NCBI RefSeq assembly: GCF_029868325.1
Contig: NZ_JARWNW010000318.1
Location: 1-49,244 of the forward strand
From: Nocardia carnea
GTDB taxonomy: Bacteria; Actinomycetota; Actinomycetes; Mycobacteriales; Mycobacteriaceae
Reading direction: 5' to 3'
DNA length: 49,244 bases
Shown piece by piece: positions 32,957 through 41,140 of this stretch. Below the pieces are notes generated by a model. The model searched no databases. It saw only the letters and a list, made by a program, of their open reading frames with translations, and was not told where the DNA came from. How positions within the stretch are numbered: the stretch's first letter is position 1; every line of letters starts with the position of its first letter. The translations under genes and the position numbers were made by a program.

Positions 32957-33847
32957 TCACGCCCCAGGCAGCGCTTCGTCGGTGCCGGCCAGGCGCCGGG
33001 ACCCGCGCAAGGCTGCGAGTAGGAGTCGCTTCGTGGTGGGGTGCTGTGGATCGCGCAGGACCCGTGCGGTCGCGCCCTGTTCGACGATTGCGCCGTCGGC
33101 CATCACGAGGACGCGGTCGCAGGTGTGGGCGGCGAGGGCGAGGTCGTGGGTGATGTGCAGGATCGCGGTGCCGTGGTCGCGGGCGAGATCGCCCATGAGC
33201 TGGGATACCTCGGCGCGGAGGGTGGCATCGAGCATGCCGGTCGGTTCGTCGGCGAGGATCACGGCCGGCCGGGTGACGATCGCGCGGGAGAAGGCGACGC
33301 GCTGGCGTTCGCCGCCGGACAGTTCGTGTGGGAACCGGCGGGCGTAGTGCGCGGGGTCGAGGCCGACTGCGTGCAGCGCCGCCCGGGCGGCTTCCGTTCG
33401 GGTCGTGGTATCGCCGATGCGGTGGATGACGAGAGGTTCGGCGACGATATCGAGGATTCGGCGATGTGGTGGCAGGGACGCGTAGGGATCCTGCATCACC
33501 AGGTGCACGGCCCGGCGGGCTGCGCGGCGGACGGAGGCAGCGGCGGTGAGCAGATCGATGCGATCGTATCGGTCGCTGCTGTTCGCCGAGAGATCGAGCA
33601 GAGTGGATCCTTTGGACGGAATTACCAGTCCGGCAATTGCTTTCGCGATGGTGGATTTGCCTGCTCCCGAACCTCCGACGAGGGCTACGGTTTCGCCGGC
33701 GTGGAGTTCGAGGTGCACATCGCGGACGGTGACGGTATCGCCGTACCGCACCGTCAGGTCGGCCACGCGGAGAACCGGTTCCTGCCGGTCTGCCGGGTGG
33801 TTGTCGTTCGCCGCCGCTGTCCGGATCATTTCGGTCGTCATCGTCAC
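32957..33847 (-). CDS. Peptide/nickel-type ABC transporter ATPase (DppF-like)
   Basis: The 296-residue ATPase has Walker A GGSGAGKST at about residues 58-66, MQDPYASLPPHRRI near 117, the ABC signature LSGGERQRV near 175 and Walker B VILADEPTG near 195. The closing THDLALAAHTCDRVLVM and the DPQHPTTKRLL tail are those of oligopeptide/dipeptide/nickel transporter ATPases. The GTG start overlaps the stop of the permease-ATPase gene (GTGA). It would be the second ATPase of the importer. The intact binding-protein gene and the first permease gene are missing upstream, so the complete transporter cannot form from this locus alone. Confidence 0.88.
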   Translation of the reverse strand: MTMTTEMIRTAAANDNHPADRQEPVLRVADLTVRYGDTVTVRDVHLELHAGETVALVGGSGAGKSTIAKAIAGLVIPSKGSTLLDLSANSSDRYDRIDLLTAAASVRRAARRAVHLVMQDPYASLPPHRRILDIVAEPLVIHRIGDTTTRTEAARAALHAVGLDPAHYARRFPHELSGGERQRVAFSRAIVTRPAVILADEPTGMLDATLRAEVSQLMGDLARDHGTAILHITHDLALAAHTCDRVLVMADGAIVEQGATARVLRDPQHPTTKRLLLAALRGSRRLAGTDEALPGA

Positions 33848-35544
33848 AGGGCCTTATCGAACTCGCTCATATCGGGCATCGCGCCCATCAGGTCGCGGGT
33901 GTAGGGATGCTGCGGGTCGGTCAGCACGGGGCCGGCCGCGCCCTGCTCGACCACCGTGCCTGCGCGCATGACGGCGACGCGGTCGGCGGTCTGCGCGACA
34001 ACCGGCAGGTCGTGCGTGACGATCAGCATCGTCAGGTTCAGCCGGGCCCGTAGTTCCTCGAGCAGGTCGAGGATCTCCTGCTGGACGAGGACGTCGAGGC
34101 CGCTGGTGGGTTCGTCGGCGACCAGTAGTTCCGGTTCGTTGGCCAGGGCGATCGCGATGACGACGCGCTGGCGCTGCCCGCCCGAGAGTTCGTGTGGGAA
34201 CGCCCTGTATCTGTCCGCCGGCAGTCCCACCATCCGCAACAGTTCACGGGCGCGTTCCTGCGCGCGGTCGTGGGTGATATCGCTGTGGACGAGGACCGCC
34301 TCGCAGATCTGGTCGCCGATACGGTGCACGGGGTTGAGTGCCGATTGCGCTTCCTGCGGTACGAGACCGATACGCGAACCGAGCAGTGCGCGCCGCGCGC
34401 GGTTGCCGAGGTCGAGCAGGTCTACGTCGCCGAGCCGGATACGTCCCGAGATGATCCGGGCTGCCGCGGGCATGAGACCCACGATTGCGGCCGCGACGGT
34501 CGACTTGCCCGACCCCGATTCGCCGACCAGACCGAGGACCTGCCCACGCGGTATCACCAGATCGACGTCGGTGCATCCGCCGCCCGCGCTCTCACCTTCG
34601 CCGTAGCGCACGGTGAGCCCCTCGATGCGGAGCAGCGCGTCGCCCATATCGCTATCCGGGACAGCGGTAGCCACCGCGGGGCGGCTGGGCTTGCTGCGCC
34701 GGACGAATCGGCGGGTGACCCCGCCCGCCGTGCGCTCCACGGCGCCACCGGCGAGCGCGAAACCCAGCACGGTCAGTCCGATGAGGGCTCCCGGCGGGAC
34801 GACCCACCAGAGCCAGGCGTCGGTGAGGAAGGCGCTGCGGCCGCCTGCGACACTCAGCATCATGCCCCAGCTCATGGAGGTGATATCGCCGAGACCGAGG
34901 AACGCGAGCGAGGATTCCAGCAGTACCGCGTTCTTGACCGCGAGTACGAGCTGCGGTACGACGAGTACGCCGACGGCCGGAACGATATGCCGCACAAGCA
35001 CATAGCTGTGGCGGGCGCCCATGGCGCGTAGTGCCTGGATATGGTCGCGTTCGCGCACACTGAGCACCTGGGCGCGCAGCTCGCGGGCCACCGGGGCCCA
35101 CAGCGCGATGGAGATGACCAAGATCTGCGTGACGATCCCGGGCCCGGCCAGTACGCCGATCACCAGGGTGAGCGGGACTACGGGTAGCGACAGGACCACG
35201 TCGACGATGCGCATGAGCACGGTATCGGTGATCCCGCGCAGGTAGCCGGCCGTGATGCCGACGGCCATCCCGACCAGGGTCGCCGCGACGGCGGCGATGA
35301 ACCCCACCAGCAGCGAAGGCCGCGCGCCGAAGAGCAGAATGCTGAGCAGATCGTGGCCGACATCGTCGGCACCGAGCAGATGCGCTGCCGACGGCGCCGC
35401 GAACGGTCGCGTCACGCGTTCGCCCGGGTCGTACGGCGCCAGCCACGGGGCGAAGATCGCGACAGCGCACAAGAGGAGCACGATGCCGATACCGATACGG
35501 CTCGTGACGGACAGGGATCGCCAACCGGTGCGCAGACGTGTCAT
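33844..35544 (-). CDS. ABC transporter permease-ATPase fusion (DppC-DppD)
   Basis: The 566-residue protein joins two subunits that are usually separate. Residues 1-275 form a DppC/OppC permease with about six helices and the loop ELRAQVLSVRERDHIQALRAMGA. A linker of about 30 residues with RRFVRRSKPSRP follows. Residues 305-566 form a DppD-type ATPase with Walker A GESGSGKST, IGLVPQEAQSALNPVHRIG, signature LSGGQRQRV and Walker B LLVADEPTS. The ATG at 35544 is the natural permease start; the frame upstream is a shadow. It overlaps the end of the chimeric pcaB-permease frame by four bases, as expected for a DppB-DppC pair. Fusions of this kind occur in actinobacteria. Confidence 0.88.
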   Translation of the reverse strand: MTRLRTGWRSLSVTSRIGIGIVLLLCAVAIFAPWLAPYDPGERVTRPFAAPSAAHLLGADDVGHDLLSILLFGARPSLLVGFIAAVAATLVGMAVGITAGYLRGITDTVLMRIVDVVLSLPVVPLTLVIGVLAGPGIVTQILVISIALWAPVARELRAQVLSVRERDHIQALRAMGARHSYVLVRHIVPAVGVLVVPQLVLAVKNAVLLESSLAFLGLGDITSMSWGMMLSVAGGRSAFLTDAWLWWVVPPGALIGLTVLGFALAGGAVERTAGGVTRRFVRRSKPSRPAVATAVPDSDMGDALLRIEGLTVRYGEGESAGGGCTDVDLVIPRGQVLGLVGESGSGKSTVAAAIVGLMPAAARIISGRIRLGDVDLLDLGNRARRALLGSRIGLVPQEAQSALNPVHRIGDQICEAVLVHSDITHDRAQERARELLRMVGLPADRYRAFPHELSGGQRQRVVIAIALANEPELLVADEPTSGLDVLVQQEILDLLEELRARLNLTMLIVTHDLPVVAQTADRVAVMRAGTVVEQGAAGPVLTDPQHPYTRDLMGAMPDMSEFDKAL

Positions 35545-35966
35545 GCGGGGACCACCTGTCGGGAGTGCCGGACCCGTGGGTCGAGCAGGGGGTAGAGCAG
35601 ATCGGCGAGGATATTCGCCAGGATCACGCCGAGCGTGGCGAGCAGGAAAGCGCCCTGCAGCATCGGGTAGTCGCGCGCGGCGACCGCATCGGCGATGACC
35701 TTCCCCAGACCCGGATACGAGAACACGGTTTCGACCACGACCGCGCCGGAGACGAGGGCACCGGCGGCCATCGTGGCGTTGGTGGCGATGGGCAGCAGTG
35801 CGGTGCGCAGGGCATGTCCGGTGGCGACGCGGCGTTCGGGCAGGCCTTTGGCGCGGGCGAGTGCGCATTCCACCTCGATCAGGGCGGCGATCCAGGCGCG
35901 GTCGGACAGGGCCGCGCCGAGTTCGGCGGCTCCGAACAGCGGGTCGAACAGCTCTCCACGCGGCAC
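35541..35966 (-). CDS. Chimeric frame: pcaB N-terminus fused to permease (DppB) C-terminus
   Basis: One 141-codon frame has two origins. Residues 1-39 (LFDPLFGAAELGAALSDRAW, then IAALIEVECALARA) match the start of 3-carboxy-cis,cis-muconate cycloisomerase, PcaB. The frame begins eight bases after pcaG, exactly where pcaB belongs. From about residue 37 it reads ARAKGLPERRV, HALRTALLPIATNATMAAGA, SYPGLGKVIADAV and a last helix before LLDPRVRHS, the end of a DppB/OppB permease including its EAA-type loop. The join falls in the Ala-Arg-Ala codons at 35850-35858, which both genes would carry. Neither PcaB (about 450 residues) nor DppB (about 320) is complete, so both activities should be lost here. 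Confidence 0.8.
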   Translation of the reverse strand: MPRGELFDPLFGAAELGAALSDRAWIAALIEVECALARAKGLPERRVATGHALRTALLPIATNATMAAGALVSGAVVVETVFSYPGLGKVIADAVAARDYPMLQGAFLLATLGVILANILADLLYPLLDPRVRHSRQVVPA

Positions 35967-35974
35967 GCGTACTC

Positions 35975-36601
35975 CTACAGGTAGAAGAACGGCGTCTCGG
36001 CACCGTCCGGGTCGGCGTCCTGCAGCACGATATCGAGGTGGTAGCCCTCGGGGGTGGCGGCGGCAATCAGCTTGTGCCGCTGCTTTTCCGGGAGCGCGGC
36101 CAGTACCGGGTCGGTTTCGTTGGCGGCCTGCTCGTCGGGGAAGTAGAGGCGGGTGATCGACCGGTCGAGCATGCCCCGGGCGAATACCGAGAGGTTCAGA
36201 TGCGGTGCCTGATCGGAGCCGTCACCGACCGCGATCGGGCCGGGTTTGACGGTGGTGAACCGGGTGGTTCCGGTGGTGTCGGTGGGGCAGCGGCCGAAGC
36301 CCCGGAATGCCGGGTCGGTCTGCGGGCGCGGATCGTCGGGGTGCTCGAATACGCCGTCGCGGTTGGCCTGCCAGATCTCGACGAGGGAGTCGGGGACGGG
36401 GTTGCGCTCCCCGTCCAGCACCGTCACTGTGACGGTAATCGATCCGTCGGTTCCCGGTGTGACCACGTCGGGTCCGTCCGGCCACGGAAGTCCGATATGG
36501 AGGTAGGGGCCCACGGTCTGCGACGGGGTCGGCCCGAACTCGACCGTGGTGAAATCCCCGGGGATCACGGGGTAGCGGGGTGCGAATTCGGTATCACTCA
36601 T
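35975..36601 (-). CDS. pcaG: Protocatechuate 3,4-dioxygenase, alpha subunit
   Basis: The 208-residue subunit pairs with PcaH to cleave protocatechuate between its hydroxyls, giving 3-carboxy-cis,cis-muconate. It shares the intradiol fold: TPSQTVGPYLHIGLPWPDGP near residues 20-39, LVEIWQANRDGVFEHP near 72-87, RGFGRCPTD, and FTTVKPGP. The alpha chain lacks the complete set of iron ligands. The end, GYHLDIVLQDADPDGAETPF, is typical. The ATG at 36601 overlaps the end of pcaH by eight bases. The next frame begins eight bases after the stop and is the truncated pcaB. Confidence 0.95.
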   Translation of the reverse strand: MSDTEFAPRYPVIPGDFTTVEFGPTPSQTVGPYLHIGLPWPDGPDVVTPGTDGSITVTVTVLDGERNPVPDSLVEIWQANRDGVFEHPDDPRPQTDPAFRGFGRCPTDTTGTTRFTTVKPGPIAVGDGSDQAPHLNLSVFARGMLDRSITRLYFPDEQAANETDPVLAALPEKQRHKLIAAATPEGYHLDIVLQDADPDGAETPFFYL

Positions 36602-37316
36602 CGTGATCGTCCTCCTCTTCGAAGGGGGTCGCGTCGCGACCGCGCAACACGATGTCGAACCGGAAACCCAGGGCCCAGTTGTCTTTGGTGGCGCTGTAGT
36701 CGAACACGCTGACCATGCGCTGGCGGGCGCCGTCGGGAACCGAGTTGTAGATCGGGTCCTGGAAGAACATCGGGTCGTCCGGAAAGTACATCTGGGTGAC
36801 CAGACGCTGGGTGAAGGCGCGCCCGAACAGGGAGAAATGGATATGGGCGGGCCGCCACGCATTGTGGTGGTTACCCCAGGGGTAGGCGCCCGGCTTGATC
36901 GTGGTGAACGAGTAGTGGCCGTCATTGTCGGTGAGGACGCGGCCGACGCCGTCGAAATGCGGGTCCAGCGGTGCGGGCCACTGATCGCCCTGGTGGCGGT
37001 AGCGGCCACCGGCGTTGGCCTGCCAGATTTCGACCAGGGTGTGGGGGACCGGTTTGCGGTCGCTGTCGAGGACGCGGCCGTGGACGACGATTCGCTGCCC
37101 CTGCGCTTCACCGCCGCGGGCCAGGGTGAGATCGGCGTCGGCCTCGGTGACCCGACCCTCGCCGAGTACCGGGCCGGTGAGTTCGCCGAGCCGCTGCGGG
37201 AGCAGGAGCAGCGGTTGTTTGGGGTGGCGGAGGGTGGTGGAGCGGTATTCGGCGAAGTCGAGCGGAGCTTCCTCGTTCTTGTCGATACCGCGGTACCGCG
37301 GTGGCAGTTGGAGCAT
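36594..37316 (-). CDS. pcaH: Protocatechuate 3,4-dioxygenase, beta subunit
   Basis: The 240-residue subunit carries the non-haem ferric iron of the ring-cleaving dioxygenase. The intradiol signature LVEIWQANAGGRYRHQGDQW gives the first Tyr ligand. PGAYPWGNHHNAWRPAHIHF contains the second Tyr and the two His ligands, and MYFPDDPMFFQDPIYNS follows. An N-terminal extension (LPPRYRGIDKNEEAPLDF) is usual in the beta chain. The ATG at 37316 has a GCGAGG sequence upstream. It is the first gene of the operon, divergent from pcaIJ across a 150-base region with two direct repeats that resemble PcaR sites. Confidence 0.95.
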   Translation of the reverse strand: MLQLPPRYRGIDKNEEAPLDFAEYRSTTLRHPKQPLLLLPQRLGELTGPVLGEGRVTEADADLTLARGGEAQGQRIVVHGRVLDSDRKPVPHTLVEIWQANAGGRYRHQGDQWPAPLDPHFDGVGRVLTDNDGHYSFTTIKPGAYPWGNHHNAWRPAHIHFSLFGRAFTQRLVTQMYFPDDPMFFQDPIYNSVPDGARQRMVSVFDYSATKDNWALGFRFDIVLRGRDATPFEEEDDHDE

Positions 37317-37407
37317 GCGCGCGACCTCGCGTTCGGGATGTGGACACTGCTACGGGATGCGAACAGCATAAGACTCGGCGGCGGCCGGAGCAATCACTGC
37401 CCGATGC

Positions 37408-37441
37408 GTTCACTATACGCACATGAGTTCACAATACGTAC
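37408..37441. promoter_or_regulatory. Two direct-repeat boxes resembling PcaR (IclR-type) sites
   Basis: GTTCACTATACGCAC (37408-37422) and GTTCACAATACGTAC (37427-37441) match at 13 of 15 positions and start 19 bases apart, about two helical turns. They resemble the PcaR-binding pattern of protocatechuate operons as I remember it. They lie in the divergent pcaH-pcaI region, 26 bases before pcaI. No IclR-type regulator is present in the window. Confidence 0.55.
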
Positions 37442-37466
37442 AAATGCGGTTACTGTGGAGCGCGTG

Positions 37467-38209
37467 ATGGACAAAGTCTTTGCCTCAGCCGCCGACGCGG
37501 TCGCCGATATCCCCGACGGTTCATCACTGGCCGTCGGCGGATTCGGGCTGGTCGGCATCCCCGAAGCGCTGATCAACGCGCTGCTCGACCAGGGCGCCAC
37601 GGAACTGGAGGTCGTCAGCAACAACTGCGGCACCAACGGATTCGGCCTCGGCGTCCTGCTGGCGGCCCACCGGATCCGCCGCACGATCAGCTCCTACGTC
37701 GGCGCCAACGAGGAATTCGCGCGCCAATACCTGTCCGGTGAGCTCGAGGTGGAGCTGACCCCGCAGGGCACCCTCGCCGAACGGATGCGTGCCGGTGGTG
37801 CGGGAATCCCGGCGTTCTTCACGCCCGCGGGCGTGGGCACGCAGGTCGCCGAGGGTGGCCTGCCGTTGCGCTACGACGGGGCGGGTGGGGTCGCGGTGGC
37901 CAGTCCGCCGAAGGAAACCCGGAAATTCGACGGGGTCACCTATGTCATGGAACGCGGCATCGTCACCGATTACGCCCTGGTCCACGCCTGGAAAGGCGAC
38001 CGGCACGGCAACCTCGTGTACCGCGCCAGCGCCCGCAACTTCAACCCGCCCGCGGCCGCGGCGGGCCGCATCACGATCGCCCAGGTGGAACACCTGGTGG
38101 AACCCGGTGAACTCGACCCCGACCAGGTGCACACCCCCGGTATCCAGGTCCAGCGGGTCGTACCGGTCGGCAAGGTCGACGTAGGAATCGAGAACAGGAC
38201 GGTGCGCGC

Positions 38210-38213
<4 letters not shown>
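37467..38213 (+). CDS. pcaI: 3-oxoadipate CoA-transferase, subunit A
   Basis: The 248-residue subunit, together with PcaJ, moves CoA from succinyl-CoA to 3-oxoadipate in the last but one step of the protocatechuate branch. SLAVGGFGLVGIPEALINAL lies at about residues 21-40 and contains the GxGGF-type loop. NNCGTNGFGLGVLL and ETRKFDGVTYVMERGIVTDY follow. The family start MDKVFASAADAV fixes the ATG at 37467, with GTGGAG six bases upstream. A long open frame further upstream is only a shadow of pcaH. The stop overlaps pcaJ (ATGA). The direct-repeat boxes upstream probably control it. Confidence 0.94.
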
Positions 38214-38866
<653 letters not shown>

Positions 38867-38876
38867 CACCGCGGGC

Positions 38877-39782
38877 TCATAGCGCCGGCATACGGGCCAT
38901 CGCCGTCCGGATGACCTCCAGGAACCACTGTTGTGGCCCCCCGCGACCCGGCGCGTGGCGCGTATAGGCGGCCACCGCGACCGGTTCGATCGGCCACGGC
39001 AGGGCGAAGATCCGCACCGCGTGCGTGCGGGCCAGCGCCCGGGCGACCCGTTCCGGGACGATCGCGACCAGTTCGCTGTCCTGCACCACGTAGGGGAGGG
39101 TCGCGAAACGGGTCACCCGCACCGCGATCCGGTTCTCCAGCCGGTGTTCGACCAGTGCCTTTCGCGGGCCCGTATGCCCGGTCGCGCCGTCGACCACGAC
39201 ATGGCGTTCCCGTTCGAGTTCGGCCTGATCGGGGGCTGCGGATTTCAGCCGGGGGTGGTCGGCGGCGACCATCCCGGCGTAGCCCTCGGTGAACAGAACG
39301 GTCCGGCGCAGCCGCGGCGAATCCAGGACCGGGCTGGCCACGATCGCATCCATTTCACCGCGGGTCAGCCGGTCGGTGGCCGTTTCCAGGTCGAACGCCG
39401 TCACCCGCAGCCGGGCCTGTGGGGCCTGTGCCGCGAGTTCGGCCAGGACGAGCGGTAGGACGGTCACCTCGCCCAGGTCGGAGAGGCCGAGCGTGAATTG
39501 GGTCGGCCGATCGGGATCGAATTCCGAAGTGGTGCCGAGTGTTTCGGTGACCTCGGCGAGTGCCCGGCGAAGTGGCGGGTACAGCCGCTCGGCTTCCGAG
39601 GTGGGGACCAGGCCGCCCGGGCCGCGGACGAAGAGTTCGTCGTCGAGGCGGCGGCGTAGTTTGCCGAGGCCGTAGCTGACGGTGGGCTGGGTGACGCCGA
39701 GTAGATCGGCGGCGGCGGTCACGCTGCGGGTCTCGTACAGCAGGACGAAGGTGCGCACCAGGTTCAGATCGACATCGGACAT
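38877..39782 (-). CDS. LysR-family regulator of the 4-hydroxybenzoate genes
   Basis: The 301-residue regulator has an N-terminal winged helix (LNLVRTFVLLYETRSVTAAA, LGVTQPTVSYGLGKLRRRL) and a periplasmic-binding-protein-like effector domain from about residue 90. The ATG at 39782 is preceded by GAGGAG. It is divergent from the transporter-pobA operon with 62 bases between. By the LysR rule it probably controls that operon in response to an aromatic acid such as 4-hydroxybenzoate. The sequence cannot tell whether it also acts on pcaIJ or pcaHG. Confidence 0.87.
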   Translation of the reverse strand: MSDVDLNLVRTFVLLYETRSVTAAADLLGVTQPTVSYGLGKLRRRLDDELFVRGPGGLVPTSEAERLYPPLRRALAEVTETLGTTSEFDPDRPTQFTLGLSDLGEVTVLPLVLAELAAQAPQARLRVTAFDLETATDRLTRGEMDAIVASPVLDSPRLRRTVLFTEGYAGMVAADHPRLKSAAPDQAELERERHVVVDGATGHTGPRKALVEHRLENRIAVRVTRFATLPYVVQDSELVAIVPERVARALARTHAVRIFALPWPIEPVAVAAYTRHAPGRGGPQQWFLEVIRTAMARMPAL

Positions 39783-39790
39783 AGATCTCC

Positions 39791-39833
39791 TCTATTCGAG
39801 AACAGAAAAACATCTATTGGATTTCTGGAGAAC
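39791..39833. promoter_or_regulatory. Likely LysR binding region
   Basis: TCTATT occurs at 39791-39796 and 39813-39818, and GAGAAC at 39798-39803 and 39828-39833. Small dyads TTC-GA-GAA and TTCT-GG-AGAA overlap them. The region separates the LysR gene from the divergent transporter gene, and its base composition is much richer in A and T than its surroundings. Confidence 0.4.
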
Positions 39834-39844
39834 GCCAGCCTAGC

Positions 39845-41140
39845 GTGAGTGCCATCACAGCCCGGGTCGACGCCGATCCGAAGATCAGAAATGAATTCCC
39901 ACTCATGAACAAATTACTGTCGTGGCCGGCCGCGCTCTGCTGGCTCACCGTGCTGCTCGACGGGTACGACCTGGTCGTCCTCGGCGCGGTCATCCCGACT
40001 CTCATCGACGAGAACCACATCGGTTTCACCGCCGCGAGCGCCACCTTCGCCGCGACCATCTCCCTGGTCGGCGTCGCCATCGGTGCCGCCGGAGTCGGAC
40101 CGCTGGCCGACCGCTACGGCCGCCGCAGTGTGCTGCTGGGCTCGATCCTGCTGTTCTCGGTATTCACGATCGCCGTCCCGTGGGCGGGTTCGGTCGGCAT
40201 GTTCGGCGCCTTCCGGCTCCTGGCCGGGCTCGGGCTCGGCGCGTGTATGCCCACCGCCCTCACCTTCATGGCCGAACATATGCCGCCCGCGCGCCGCGCG
40301 TTCGCCAGCACGTTCACCATGACCGGCTACCACTTCGGTGCGGTGCTGGCATCGGTAGCCGCGCTCTGGCTCATCCCCAGCTGGGAGATCCTGTTCTACG
40401 CCGGTGGTGTGGCCGGACTGCTGCTGTTGCCGCTGATGTGGTTCAAACTGCCCGAATCCGATGCGTACCTGGCGGCGCAGGGTAAGACCGAACGCGTCAA
40501 GCCCACCGTTGTGCTGCAGCCGAAATACCTGCGCACCACACTCGGCGTATGGGTCGGGTCGTTCATGGGACTGCTGCTGGTCTACGGCCTGAACACCTGG
40601 CTGCCGAAGCTCATGCGCGACGCCGGATACAACATGTCCACCTCGCTGACGCTGCTGCTGGTCCTGAATATCGGGGCGATCATCGGGCTCGTCGTCGCGG
40701 GCGTGCTCGCCGACCGCCGCGGCACCAAACCGACGATCCTGGTCTGGTTCGGTGCTGCCGCCATCCTGCTCGCGGTGCTCAGCATCAAGGTGCCGAACAC
40801 CGTGCTGCTCAACGCGCTGGTTCTGGTCACCGGCATCTTCGTGTTCTCGGCCCAGGTCCTTGTCTACGCCTACGTCACCCAGGCCTACCCGGCCGAAGTA
40901 CGCGCCACCGCGCTCGGACTCGCGGCCGCCGTGGGCCGGCTCGGCGCCATCTTCGGGCCGAGTATCACCGGAGCGCTCATCGTCGCCGGTTCCGCGCATC
41001 CGTGGGGTTTCTACTTCTTCGCGCTGGTCGCCGGGCTCGGGCTGCTCGCACTGGCCACGGTGCCCGGACTGACCGCCCGGCACGCGAACCCAGCCGTCAC
41101 ACCGTCCGGACCCGAGCAGTCGAAGGAGTATGCCGTATGA
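39845..41140 (+). CDS. pcaK: Aromatic acid:H+ symporter (PcaK-type, MFS)
   Basis: The 431-residue transporter has 12 predicted helices. LLDGYDLVVLGAVIPTL (about residues 37-53) has the D-G-Y-D motif of the aromatic acid/proton symporter family in helix 1. GPLADRYGRRSVLLG follows helix 2 and a second copy, GVLADRRGTKP, sits between helices 8 and 9. The long hydrophilic loop falls after helix 6. It should import 4-hydroxybenzoate or protocatechuate. The GTG at 39845 is assumed; an ATG at 39905 would shorten it by 20 residues and still keep helix 1. It overlaps pobA by four bases. Confidence 0.9.
   Translation: MSAITARVDADPKIRNEFPLMNKLLSWPAALCWLTVLLDGYDLVVLGAVIPTLIDENHIGFTAASATFAATISLVGVAIGAAGVGPLADRYGRRSVLLGSILLFSVFTIAVPWAGSVGMFGAFRLLAGLGLGACMPTALTFMAEHMPPARRAFASTFTMTGYHFGAVLASVAALWLIPSWEILFYAGGVAGLLLLPLMWFKLPESDAYLAAQGKTERVKPTVVLQPKYLRTTLGVWVGSFMGLLLVYGLNTWLPKLMRDAGYNMSTSLTLLLVLNIGAIIGLVVAGVLADRRGTKPTILVWFGAAAILLAVLSIKVPNTVLLNALVLVTGIFVFSAQVLVYAYVTQAYPAEVRATALGLAAAVGRLGAIFGPSITGALIVAGSAHPWGFYFFALVAGLGLLALATVPGLTARHANPAVTPSGPEQSKEYAV

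Noticed and set aside
36603..37466. Long plus-strand frame joined to pcaI
   Set aside because: It is the antisense shadow of pcaH. Family length and a ribosome site place the pcaI start at 37467.
38877..39782. LysR gene as the missing PcaR
   Set aside because: PcaR is an IclR-family protein. This one is LysR-type and lies divergent from the transporter-pobA operon, which fits control of that operon.
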